Assembly: GCF_003867075.1 (NCBI RefSeq)
Contig: NZ_CP032544.1
Coordinates: 1,482,001 to 1,546,000 of the forward strand
Origin: Tenacibaculum mesophilum
GTDB taxonomy: Bacteria; Bacteroidota; Bacteroidia; Flavobacteriales; Flavobacteriaceae
Direction: 5' to 3'
Length of the DNA stretch: 64,000 nucleotides
Shown here: in pieces, positions 1 through 7,471 of the stretch
Position numbering within the stretch: position 1 is the first letter of the stretch
Layout of the letters: every line of letters starts with the position of its first letter
Position numbers and translations under genes: made by a program
The notes under the pieces: model-generated
Databases searched by the model: none
What the model saw: the letters and a program-made list of their open reading frames with translations, nothing else
Told to the model about the DNA's origin: nothing

Positions 1-1037
1 ATGCTAATATAGGAGGTGATGAAACTTTAGAGTTAGGTTTAGGTAAATCAAAATCATTATGCGACTCTATTGGTAAAGGAAAAGTATATTTAAATTTTTT
101 AAAAAAGTTAAACACTGAGATTATAAAAAATGGAAAAAAAACTCAGTTTTGGGGTGATATTGTACTAAATCATCCTAAATTAATAAAGGATATTCCTAAA
201 AATATGACTGCTTTAGTTTGGGGTTACGATGCTACTTATCCTTTCGATAAAAATTTAGCTAAATTCCATAAAGCTAACTTAAATTTTTACGTGTGCCCTG
301 GTACGTCTAGTTGGCGTTCTGAAATTGGTAGAAACGCCAATGCCTTTATAAATCTTAAAAAAGCTGCAGTAGCAGGAAAAAAATATAAAGCCAAAGGTTA
401 TCTCATAACAGATTGGGGAGATTTTGGGCATTTTCAACCAAAATCTGTCAGTTATCCCTCCTTAATTTTAGGAGCTAATTATGCATGGAATTACTCTGAT
501 AAAACAGAAAAAAATTTAGCCTTTCTTTTAAACAAGTTTGTATTTAAAGATGCTACAGGTTATGCTGCCAAAGCTGTCTTAACTTTAGGAAATTCTTACT
601 TAAAAGCTAAAATACCTGAAGGAAATGCTAACGCTTTTCATTTAATGATTAGACGATTTAGATGGACTATAAAAGGACATTACCAAACCAAACATATTAC
701 CAAAAGTGGTTTATTAGCTTCTAAAGTTGAAATTAAAAAAGGACTCGCATTATTACATAAAGCACAACCAACAGCTTTAGATTCTTTAATCGTTATTAAA
801 GAACTAGAACAAGCTTCTAAACTGGCTCTTTTTGGAATTGATTTAGGTTTAGCAAGATTAACAGCTAAAAATACGGCTACAAAAAATATTCCACAGAAAA
901 AAAGAAAGGAATTAGCTTCTGAACTTACAACTTTAATAGAAAACCATAAAACAATTTGGTTACTTAGAAACCGAAAAGGAGGGCTACAAGATTCTACCGA
1001 AAAACTAGAAGACTTACTAAATTATTTAAAAGGATGA
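1..1037 (+). CDS. Glycoside hydrolase family 20 (beta-N-acetylhexosaminidase-like), C-terminal part
   Basis: The reading frame is open from base 3 and runs off the left edge, so only about the last 344 residues are visible. The catalytic GH20 motif GGDE is encoded at 12-23, where Asp and Glu form the substrate-assisted catalytic pair. It is followed by Trp-rich stretches (FWGD, VWGYDA, TSSWRSE) that in this family line the sugar pocket. Family knowledge: GH20 enzymes release terminal N-acetylhexosamines from chitin oligomers or glycans. An internal ATG at 204 could be mistaken for the start, but it lies after the catalytic motif and is not the real one. The stop overlaps the start of the next gene (ATGA), so the two are probably co-translated. 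The signal peptide and N-terminal domain lie outside the window. Confidence 0.85.
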   Translation, partial: ANIGGDETLELGLGKSKSLCDSIGKGKVYLNFLKKLNTEIIKNGKKTQFWGDIVLNHPKLIKDIPKNMTALVWGYDATYPFDKNLAKFHKANLNFYVCPGTSSWRSEIGRNANAFINLKKAAVAGKKYKAKGYLITDWGDFGHFQPKSVSYPSLILGANYAWNYSDKTEKNLAFLLNKFVFKDATGYAAKAVLTLGNSYLKAKIPEGNANAFHLMIRRFRWTIKGHYQTKHITKSGLLASKVEIKKGLALLHKAQPTALDSLIVIKELEQASKLALFGIDLGLARLTAKNTATKNIPQKKRKELASELTTLIENHKTIWLLRNRKGGLQDSTEKLEDLLNYLKG

Positions 1038-1612
1038 CAGAAAAACAAAAAATGCTAAATGGTGACTACTATAATTCAAGAGATCCTGAATTAATTAAAG
1101 TTTACCACAAAGCCAGAAAGTTATTAAAAGAATATAATTTCTTAAATTCAGAGTTAACACTAGAACGAGATAGAATTTTATCTGAACTCTTTGCTTCAAA
1201 AGGTAATGGAGTTTGGATAGAAACGCCTTTTTTTTGTGATTATGGTGAAAATATTTCTATAGGAGAAAATACTTTTATAAACACTAACTGTATGTTTTTA
1301 GACAATAATAAAATTACCATTGGTAAAAATTGTTTAATAGCTCCTTATGTACAAATTTATACCGCTACACACCCCATAAAAGCTTCTGATCGTATTATTA
1401 ACTCCAATAACACAACTCATTATCTAACTTCAACCAAACCAGTAACTATTGGAGATAATGTTTGGATTGGTGGTAATTCTATAATTTTTCCTGGAGTATC
1501 TATTGGAAATAATGTAACTATTGGTGCTGGTAGTACTGTTACTAAAAACATCCCCAGTGATGTGCTGGCTTTCGGCAACCCATGTGAAATAAGAAAAAAG
1601 TTAGATAGTTAA
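1034..1612 (+). CDS. Sugar O-acetyltransferase (Maa/LacA/NodL type)
   Basis: 192 residues, the usual length for maltose or galactoside acetyltransferases. Residues about 5-55 match the N-terminal Mac domain. From about 73 onward there are hexapeptide repeats of the left-handed beta-helix (IGENTF, IGKNCL, IGDNVWIGG, IGNNVTIGAG). His113 in TATHPI matches the catalytic histidine of the family. It would transfer acetyl from acetyl-CoA to a sugar hydroxyl in the cytoplasm. It overlaps the upstream GH20 gene by 4 bp, which suggests a link with amino-sugar catabolism. The true substrate cannot be told from sequence. Confidence 0.85.
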   Translation: MTEKQKMLNGDYYNSRDPELIKVYHKARKLLKEYNFLNSELTLERDRILSELFASKGNGVWIETPFFCDYGENISIGENTFINTNCMFLDNNKITIGKNCLIAPYVQIYTATHPIKASDRIINSNNTTHYLTSTKPVTIGDNVWIGGNSIIFPGVSIGNNVTIGAGSTVTKNIPSDVLAFGNPCEIRKKLDS

Positions 1613-1639
1613 CTATTAAAAAATAAAGAAGTTTATTCC

Positions 1640-2239
1640 TTAATATATTACGAAATCAATATTTTCAATATCTGATCCTCTAAAAGCTCCAGTAATACTA
1701 TCTTCTAATTTTTGAGGTAAAGTTACCTTTTTTAACTTTTTGCTATCCTTAAAGGAGTCGCTCCCTAAGGTTGTTATGTGCTCTGGAATTGTAAGTTCTT
1801 CAAAATTATTTTCAGCAAAACAATCATTACATAATTTAGTGACCGATTTTGGTAAATCTATACTCGTAAGTGCATTTCCTACAAAGCAAAACATATGAAT
1901 TGTTGTTAATGATCCTTTTATAATGAGTTTTTCAATTTTATTTCTTCCAAAAGCTCCACCTCTTATTTCTGTAACTTTTGACGGTATAACTAACTCTTTA
2001 ATTTCATTTTTATAAAAGGCATCCTCGTCTATATATTCTAAAAATTTTGGTAAGATTACTGCTTTGAGCCCTTTATCATCAAAAGCCTCCCTTAATATAT
2101 ACGTTACAGGTTTATTGTTTATATAGTCGGGCATCACAACACTTGTTGATTGTCCTATATAATCTAAAATTGCAATACCTCCGTTGAACTCTCTAAAAGA
2201 ATACTCTTCATTTTTTAAAATCGTAACCTGCTCTTTCAT
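1640..2239 (-). CDS. Leucine-rich repeat protein (BspA/LRR_5 type)
   Basis: 199 residues built of about seven repeats of the BspA-like LRR_5 pattern, with a recurring I-x-L/I-P-x-x-L/V-T-x-I plus an A/C-F consensus (for example VILPKFLEYIDEDAF, LVIPSKVTEIRGGAF). No signal peptide or sorting domain is visible, which is unusual because many BspA-like proteins are surface exposed; this one looks cytoplasmic or non-classically located. It is convergent with the acetyltransferase gene, 27 bp away. The function is likely protein-protein interaction, but no partner can be named. Confidence 0.75.
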   Translation of the reverse strand: MKEQVTILKNEEYSFREFNGGIAILDYIGQSTSVVMPDYINNKPVTYILREAFDDKGLKAVILPKFLEYIDEDAFYKNEIKELVIPSKVTEIRGGAFGRNKIEKLIIKGSLTTIHMFCFVGNALTSIDLPKSVTKLCNDCFAENNFEELTIPEHITTLGSDSFKDSKKLKKVTLPQKLEDSITGAFRGSDIENIDFVIY

Positions 2240-2547
2240 TCTGTTTATTTTGTTTTATTGATAATTACAAATACTAAAATTATATAGAAGAAAGTGATTT
2301 TTGAAAAGTAATTTGTTTTCGTTGCTATTGTTTTTATATTCGTTTCAAAAAATATTGTTTTATAGTATGAAAAAACTGCTCACAACAATATTTCTTATAA
2401 TTTAAATTTTTCTTTTAGTTAATCCAGGAATCAGGCTCTGTAATAACTGATAGTAAAACAAAGAAAAAAATCCGGTATGTAAGTTATTTAAATAGTTTAA
2501 GTAAAACACCGACACATTGTTAAAAAAGAAATAATAAACTTTTATCT
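2240..2547. other. Intergenic region with an abortive leader-like mini-ORF
   Basis: 308 bp between divergent genes. At 2367-2405 there is a 12-codon ORF (MKKLLTTIFLII then stop) that looks like the start of a signal peptide, but no coding continuation is visible in any frame. It could be a decayed secreted-protein gene or chance. No clear TAnnTTTG promoter was found for either flanking gene. Confidence 0.3.
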
Positions 2548-2925
2548 ATGAATAAAATTGAAATAGCAAAAAAATATATAATGCATCTCCAAAACGGAAA
2601 CATAAAAGAGATTATTAGTTTATTTAATAGTAATGGGATTGTTGAATCACCTATTTATGGAATAAGAAAAGCCGACGAATTTTATCTTGAATTAAATAAT
2701 GACACTTCTAACTCTGAACTTTTCATAAAAGGAATTTTTGAACAAAATAACTCTAATAATTTAGCACTCTACTTTACTTACAAATGGACTTTAAAGAATA
2801 ATAAAAAAGTAGAATTTGATGTTGTTGATATTATTGAGTTTGATTCTGAGTACAAAATAATGAAACTAAAAATAATTTATGACACAGTGACTTCTAGAAA
2901 ATTTGTCAATGAATTAAAAAAATAA
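2548..2925 (+). CDS. SnoaL/NTF2-like small protein
   Basis: 125 residues with the layout of the NTF2/SnoaL cone fold. An N-terminal helix (IAKKYIMHLQNGNIKEIISLFNS) is followed by VESPIYGI, a further helix, and a set of beta strands ending in a segment like YKIMKLKIIYD. This fold is used by small polyketide cyclases, isomerases and many uncharacterised single-domain proteins. No catalytic residue set can be assigned. The next gene starts 10 bp downstream, so the two may be co-transcribed. Confidence 0.65.
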   Translation: MNKIEIAKKYIMHLQNGNIKEIISLFNSNGIVESPIYGIRKADEFYLELNNDTSNSELFIKGIFEQNNSNNLALYFTYKWTLKNNKKVEFDVVDIIEFDSEYKIMKLKIIYDTVTSRKFVNELKK

Positions 2926-2935
2926 AAACTATGAA

Positions 2936-3493
2936 ATGAATACTATGATTTGCGGAATTGGAACGTCTAAAATTTTAAGTACTGAAATAGAAATAGTAAA
3001 GTACCCCTTTAAACCTTCATTAGTATTTCCTAATAAAAAAATTAAAGCTTGTGAAATAGACGCTATATGCTACCAATCTTATCCTCCTTTAATCAAAATT
3101 AAGGATGAAGTAATTTTTATCCAAAAAGAAAAAGCTGAACTTTTAAAAAGTTTTGTTAAAAAAAACAATATTACAACCTTTAAAGAGTCTAAAAACTGGA
3201 ATTGGCTGTTAGAGCCTTACCTTGACACAGTTTATACACATGAAGATGATTTAAATATAATTAACTTGTTAAATACAAACGGTATTTCTACCCCTGAAAT
3301 CTTGCAAATAAGAAATGAAGTAGGTAAACAAATGTATAAATACAATTTTAACACCATGCTTTGGAATTGGTTTAGCTTAGGGCTGCCTGATGTTTTAGCT
3401 GCAATGAGAGTAAAATATAGAGAAAAAGAGTTTGCTAACTTTTATAAAAGAGCAATGGAAATTGAGTTAAGAAAGCCCTATCTAATTAAATAG
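2936..3493 (+). CDS. Hypothetical protein
   Basis: 185 residues; I do not recognise the family. It has no signal peptide and no hydrophobic segment. The middle is rich in Trp, Asn and Tyr (SKNWNWLLEPYLDT, TMLWNWFSLGLPDV). The C-terminal third is helical and charged. The start could be 2936 or the ATG three codons later at 2945. A tiny ATG-AAA-TGA lies at 2931-2939, overlapping the start. It sits 10 bp after the SnoaL-like gene and may be in the same transcript. Confidence 0.6.
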   Translation: MNTMICGIGTSKILSTEIEIVKYPFKPSLVFPNKKIKACEIDAICYQSYPPLIKIKDEVIFIQKEKAELLKSFVKKNNITTFKESKNWNWLLEPYLDTVYTHEDDLNIINLLNTNGISTPEILQIRNEVGKQMYKYNFNTMLWNWFSLGLPDVLAAMRVKYREKEFANFYKRAMEIELRKPYLIK

Positions 3494-3548
3494 CACACCA
3501 AACTTTTAGGAACTAAATTAGTTAATACTATTTTCACGTAACATTAAC

Positions 3549-3576
3549 ACAATTAAATAGCACGCAATTTAATTGT
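3549..3576 (+). promoter_or_regulatory. OhrR-type operator
   Basis: Perfect 10-bp inverted repeat ACAATTAAAT / ATTTAATTGT with an 8-bp spacer. The right half also forms its own near-palindrome CAATT-T-AATTG at 3565-3575. It closely resembles the ACAATTAAATTGT core of Bacillus OhrR operators. It lies just upstream of the -7 element of the ohrR promoter, so a bound repressor would block RNA polymerase. Confidence 0.7.
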
Positions 3577-3580
3577 AAGG

Positions 3581-3588
3581 TATTTTTG
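3581..3588 (+). promoter_or_regulatory. Bacteroidota -7 element TATTTTTG for the ohrR operon
   Basis: Exact TAnnTTTG match 20 bp before the ohrR start codon and directly after the OhrR-like operator. No clear TTTG -33 box is seen at the expected spacing. Confidence 0.6.
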
Positions 3589-3608
3589 TGTTGTTATTTA
3601 AGTAAATT

Positions 3609-4037
3609 ATGTCAGAACAATTAAAATTAAAAAATCAAGTATGTTTTCCTGTATATACACTTGCCAAGGAAATTATTAGTTTATACAGACCTTTATTAAA
3701 AGAGGTAGATTTAACCTATCCTCAATATTTAGTAATGATGGTTTTATGGGAAGAAGGCAATCAAAGTGTATCTGAAATTGGCACTAAACTAAACTTAGAC
3801 AGTGGCACTCTTACTCCTTTATTAAAAAGACTAGAGCAAAAACACCTTATAGAAAGGAAAAGAGAAACCACCGATGAACGTGTTGTAAAAATTAACCTTA
3901 CAGATAAAGGTAAAAGCATACACAAAAAAGCAACTTGTATTCCTGATCAAATGATGACTTCATTAAATGTTTCTACAGAAAAATTAATAGAGCTTAAAAA
4001 CACAATAGAATATATTTTAAATCAAATTAATAAATAA
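3609..4037 (+). CDS. ohrR: OhrR, MarR-family organic peroxide sensor and repressor
   Basis: 142 residues with the MarR winged helix-turn-helix (about residues 35-100). Cys12 in NQVCFPVY matches the peroxidatic cysteine of OhrR. The tyrosines that hold it are in YPQYLV. A second cysteine, Cys110, could act as the resolving partner as in 2-Cys OhrR proteins. The gene is directly followed by ohr (TAATG overlap) and preceded by an OhrR-like dyad, so it very likely represses its own operon until organic hydroperoxides oxidise Cys12. Confidence 0.9.
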   Translation: MSEQLKLKNQVCFPVYTLAKEIISLYRPLLKEVDLTYPQYLVMMVLWEEGNQSVSEIGTKLNLDSGTLTPLLKRLEQKHLIERKRETTDERVVKINLTDKGKSIHKKATCIPDQMMTSLNVSTEKLIELKNTIEYILNQINK

Positions 4038-4459
4038 TGAAAACAATTTATAATATCAGCGCCAAAGCAACTGGTGGAAGAAATGGGCATGTAAAAAGTG
4101 AAAACGGAGTTTTAGAACTTGATGTTAGACACCCTAAAGCCCTTGGAGGCGCTAATGACGACTATCCAAATCCTGAAATGCTTTTTGCAGCAGGATATTC
4201 GGCTTGTTTTGACAGTGCATTAAACCTAGTTATTAAAAAATCTAAAATTAACACTGGTACAACTACCGTTAAAGCAACAGTAAGTATTGGCCAAATAGAA
4301 AATGGAGGCTTTGGACTTGCAGTAGCCTTAGATGTAAATATTCCTGAAGTTTCTTTAGAAGAAGCTAAAAATTTAACCGAAAAAGCACATCAAGTATGTC
4401 CTTATTCAAATGCTACAAGAGGAAATATTGAAGTAACATTAAATACAACAAATAATTAA
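4037..4459 (+). CDS. ohr: Ohr, organic hydroperoxide reductase (OsmC/Ohr family)
   Basis: 140 residues, typical length. Two catalytic cysteines are visible: Cys57 in GYSACFDSAL (peroxidatic) and Cys121 in QVCPYSNATRG (resolving). Arg15 in TGGRNGH and the Glu in NPEMLF match the residues that activate the peroxidatic cysteine. Ohr is a cytoplasmic thiol peroxidase that reduces organic hydroperoxides with lipoylated partners. Its ATG overlaps the stop of ohrR by one base, indicating translational coupling. Confidence 0.95.
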   Translation: MKTIYNISAKATGGRNGHVKSENGVLELDVRHPKALGGANDDYPNPEMLFAAGYSACFDSALNLVIKKSKINTGTTTVKATVSIGQIENGGFGLAVALDVNIPEVSLEEAKNLTEKAHQVCPYSNATRGNIEVTLNTTNN

Positions 4460-4470
4460 ATATTAATACA

Positions 4471-5106
4471 ATGTCATTAATAGAAAACCTTAACTGGAGA
4501 CATGCTGTAAAAGCTTTTGACCCAAATAAAAAAGTAAACGAAGAACATATTGAAAAAATTATAGAAGCTGCTAGATTAGCACCAACCTCATCAGGACTAC
4601 AACAGTTTAGAGTCATTTCAATATCTAATCAGGAAGTTAAAGAAAAATTAGTACAAGGAGCCTTAAACCCTGACTCTATGAAAGACTGCTCACATGTATT
4701 AGTTTTTGCTGCTTGGGATAACTATACCGCAGAAAGAATAGATAAAGTATATGATTTTACTACTGATGAAAGAGGTTTACCTAGAGGAAGATTTAGCAGT
4801 TATACAGATATGCTTAAAAAAGCATATTTAAATCTTCCTAATGAAGTTAATTTTGCACATACCTCAAGACAAACTTATATTGCTTTAGGCTTAGCTCTAG
4901 CACAAGCAGCAGAGTTAAAAGTAGACACTTGTCCTGCTGAAGGATTTGACAATAAAGTGGTTGATAAAGTTTTAGAGTTAGATAAAATAGGCTTAAAAAG
5001 TGTATCATTGATGTACATTGGATATGCCGATGATGAAAAGGACTGGATTAAACCAATGAAAAAAGTTAGAATTCCTAGAGATGAGTTTGTTATTGATGTA
5101 AAATAG
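4471..5106 (+). CDS. NAD(P)H-dependent nitroreductase family flavoprotein (NfsB-like)
   Basis: 211 residues of the nitroreductase fold. The N-terminal segment NWRHAVKAFDPNKKV supplies the FMN phosphate contacts, followed by RLAPTSSGLQQFRV and the conserved late segment TCPAEGFDNKVVDKVL. The family uses FMN and NAD(P)H to reduce nitro compounds or quinones. It lies 11 bp after ohr and shares its terminator, so it is probably induced by organic peroxides along with ohr. The physiological substrate is unknown. Confidence 0.88.
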   Translation: MSLIENLNWRHAVKAFDPNKKVNEEHIEKIIEAARLAPTSSGLQQFRVISISNQEVKEKLVQGALNPDSMKDCSHVLVFAAWDNYTAERIDKVYDFTTDERGLPRGRFSSYTDMLKKAYLNLPNEVNFAHTSRQTYIALGLALAQAAELKVDTCPAEGFDNKVVDKVLELDKIGLKSVSLMYIGYADDEKDWIKPMKKVRIPRDEFVIDVK

Positions 5107-5150
5107 TACAGCAATAAACACCGTTTTATTAAAAAGTAAAACACTTAACT

Positions 5151-5200
5151 AAATGCTTTTCTTACAACTTTGCCTGTTTATAGAAAAGCATTTGTTTTTT
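5151..5200 (+). terminator. Terminator of the ohrR-ohr-nitroreductase operon
   Basis: 12-bp stem AAATGCTTTTCT / AGAAAAGCATTT (5151-5162 with 5182-5193), a 19-nt loop, then GTTTTTT. It lies 44 bp after the nitroreductase stop. Confidence 0.75.
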
Positions 5201-5246
5201 ATTAATATAAATTCCATACTTCATTTTACAATGAAATAAGATATAA

Positions 5247-5525
5247 AAACGCAATGTACTTTTACACTCAAATAAACACGTAAGTAACTATAAACACTTT
5301 AGAAAACACATTATTAATCTATTCAATAAAAAAAAACGTTCTTTTGTGCATCAATGTTTAGATTGGAGTGAAAGAAAACATCACATTGCAGGAGCATTAG
5401 GTGCTTCTCTTCTCAAAGCAATGATTAAAAAAGATTGGTTACGTAAAAAACCAAACTCTAGAGAAATTATTATTACCTCTTTTGGTAGAATAGAATTGAA
5501 AAATAAGTTAAATTTAGAGGTATAA
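5247..5525 (+). pseudogene. Decayed ArsR-family regulator (C-terminal remnant)
   Basis: The frame is open from 5247 after a stop at 5244 and ends in TAA at 5523-5525. The translation holds CLDWSERKHHIAGALGASL followed by DWLRKKPNSREIIITSFGR. This is the distinctive C-terminal signature of the larger ArsR-type regulators (C-x-D-W-S-E-R-x-x-H-x-A-G-x-L-G). These proteins normally have about 200 residues with an N-terminal winged helix. Here the helix-turn-helix is missing, and the residues before the motif are low complexity and Lys-rich. No good start codon is present until the ATG at 5421, inside the motif region. This is most likely a relic left by deletion. Confidence 0.7.
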
Positions 5526-5543
5526 AACATAATACTAACTTCT

Positions 5544-6221
5544 TTGAAAAAACTACTTTACTTACTTCTCTTTCTTCAACTTCCAGTTCAAGCACAACAA
5601 ATATTATTCATTGGAAATAGTTTAACCTATATGAACAACATGCCTAAAATGTTGGAGTATATTGGTAAACAACATGGTGTTACTATTAAAACCAAGAGCT
5701 TATGTTACCCTAATTACGCTATTATTGATCATATTAACGAAGGAAAACTTCAAAAATTACTAGCTAAAAAACAATTCGATTATCTAATTATTCAACAAGG
5801 TCCTTCCTCACAAGCAGAAGGAAAAAGAATGCTAGTACAAGATGGAGCTACAATAAAAGCCTTTTGCGAGCAATATAACACCAAACTTGGTTACTTTATG
5901 GTATGGCCATCCGTTAGATATTACCATACTTTTGATAAAGTAATTGAAAATCACAAATCTGCCGCCAAACAAAATAATGCTTTGTTATTTCCTGTAGGTA
6001 ATCTATGGAAAGAATACAATACTTATAAAGGCAAAGAGTCTTTATATAGCTTAGATAACTTTCATCCTTCAACAACTGGAAGTTTTGCAGCTGCCCTTAC
6101 TATTTTTCATCAATTATATCCAACAAAAAACCTTCAACAACTCCCTTTTAAAAAGTATAAAAAATGGGTAGCTAATGAAGATTCTTTTAACTTGTTAGTT
6201 CAGTTAATAGAAAAGTATTAG
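5544..6221 (+). CDS. Secreted SGNH/GDSL-type hydrolase
   Basis: 225 residues. The start is TTG at 5544: it directly precedes a signal peptide (KKLLYLLLFLQLPVQAQ) and no ATG is in frame upstream. Block I, LFIGNSLTYMNNMP, carries the nucleophile Ser, and the C-terminal DNFHPS carries the Asp/His pair, completing the SGNH triad. QQGPSSQ sits in the middle. The exact family resembles DUF4886-like SGNH hydrolases; the substrate (acetylated glycan or lipid) is unknown. Its stop overlaps the convergent TPR-like gene by 4 bp. Confidence 0.8.
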   Translation: MKKLLYLLLFLQLPVQAQQILFIGNSLTYMNNMPKMLEYIGKQHGVTIKTKSLCYPNYAIIDHINEGKLQKLLAKKQFDYLIIQQGPSSQAEGKRMLVQDGATIKAFCEQYNTKLGYFMVWPSVRYYHTFDKVIENHKSAAKQNNALLFPVGNLWKEYNTYKGKESLYSLDNFHPSTTGSFAAALTIFHQLYPTKNLQQLPFKKYKKWVANEDSFNLLVQLIEKY

Positions 6222-6844
6222 GACTTCATACACTTTTTCAACACCTGTTCTGCCCTTTGTATATTAAATTTAGGATAAAATTTTTCTTTTATTTTTTCTT
6301 CCTTTCCTAGTTCAATGGCTCTTTTTACATTATTACAAAAAGGCTCTGTAGACTGCCCGAAAAAACGAGCTGCTCCCATATCTGACTCTGCTTTACTCAA
6401 AATAACTCTCGGATTATTAGGAGCTATTTTCAATGCTTTTTCATACAACGCCGCATTTTTCATAGACATCGTCATTCCATATTTCTGTCCATCAAAAGCC
6501 ATATATGAAACATGTAATAATGCCTGTGTAATTAATATTTCAGGGTTTTCTGGTGAAATGGATTTTGCGATATCTAAAAACTCTTGTGCCTTATTTAATT
6601 TAGCTATTAACGTTGCTTCTTCTTTTATTTGAAAACTTTCTAAAATGTTAATCATTCCTGCGTAATAAGACGGCAACCAGTTGTCTTTTTCTGCTTTAGA
6701 AATACGTTCGAATAATTGAGCTGCTTCCGTTGTTTCATTTGCTCCCCATAACTCAAATGCCTTTGTCATTCCTTTTTCGTATTTACTTTGTGCTGAAACA
6801 CTTATTGTAAATATTAATAGTACTAATGTGATTATTTTTTTCAT
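6218..6844 (-). CDS. Secreted TPR-like protein
   Basis: 208 residues. It has a signal peptide (MKKIITLVLLIFTISVSAQ), then helical repeats with the TPR-like spacing of Trp/Ala/Tyr (ALYEKALKIAPNNPRVILSKA is the clearest TPR). It is probably a periplasmic scaffold or folding helper, with no enzymatic motif. It lies between the SGNH hydrolase and the DUF2141 and TonB-receptor genes on the same strand; gaps of about 87 and 120 bp leave the operon status open. Confidence 0.7.
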   Translation of the reverse strand: MKKIITLVLLIFTISVSAQSKYEKGMTKAFELWGANETTEAAQLFERISKAEKDNWLPSYYAGMINILESFQIKEEATLIAKLNKAQEFLDIAKSISPENPEILITQALLHVSYMAFDGQKYGMTMSMKNAALYEKALKIAPNNPRVILSKAESDMGAARFFGQSTEPFCNNVKRAIELGKEEKIKEKFYPKFNIQRAEQVLKKCMKS

Positions 6845-6931
6845 CTTTTTAATCTTAATTGTTTTGTTTTTATTACTCTACAGGAAGTAGGATATCTTCA
6901 ATACTCTATCAAGTAACTAATTCTTCTTTTG

Positions 6932-7351
6932 TTAATTTATATTAATTACTAATGATATGTCTTTATTTACCAAGAATTTGGCGTCTTTATATTTTGGAGG
7001 TCCCATAAATCCTTTTGCATCGTTAGAAACTCCTATTGGCTCTTTTGGTATTCCTATAAAGTTTGTATCCATTTTTTTATTATTATTTGTATCATGAAAG
7101 CAAGAAACCGCATATGTGCCTTTTGGAATATCGTGAAACTCAACCCTAGCCTTTTTATTAGTAATCTTTACGATCTCTCCCTTATACCCTTCTTTTAAAA
7201 AACTTTTCTCCGTATTGTATAATGCCACAAATAATGCACCTTTATCTGATTTTATCCCTTTAAAATCAATTGAAACTGTATGTGTATTTTGGGCTACCAT
7301 AGCTGTTAAGCACCCAAATAAAATTATCATTGTTAAAATTGTTTTTTTCAT
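6932..7351 (-). CDS. DUF2141 secreted protein
   Basis: 139 residues with a signal peptide (MKKTILTMIILFGCLTAMVAQ). The core has the DUF2141 pattern: GALFVALYNTEKSFL, then FHDIPKGTYAVSCFHDTNNNKKMDTNFIGIPKEPIGVSN. The DTNNNKKMD segment looks like a calcium-binding-type loop common in this family. The family is abundant in Bacteroidota next to TonB receptors, as here, but its role is not established. It is located downstream of and on the same strand as a TonB receptor. Confidence 0.85.
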   Translation of the reverse strand: MKKTILTMIILFGCLTAMVAQNTHTVSIDFKGIKSDKGALFVALYNTEKSFLKEGYKGEIVKITNKKARVEFHDIPKGTYAVSCFHDTNNNKKMDTNFIGIPKEPIGVSNDAKGFMGPPKYKDAKFLVNKDISLVININ

Positions 7352-7471
7352 CTGTCTCGTATTTATTTTAGATAATATTGATTATTATTTTGACTATTCA
7401 AATATCTTTTGATTTTCGTTAATTATATAAAAAAGAATACTGAATCGTTATTTTTAATTACTGAATTGTTG

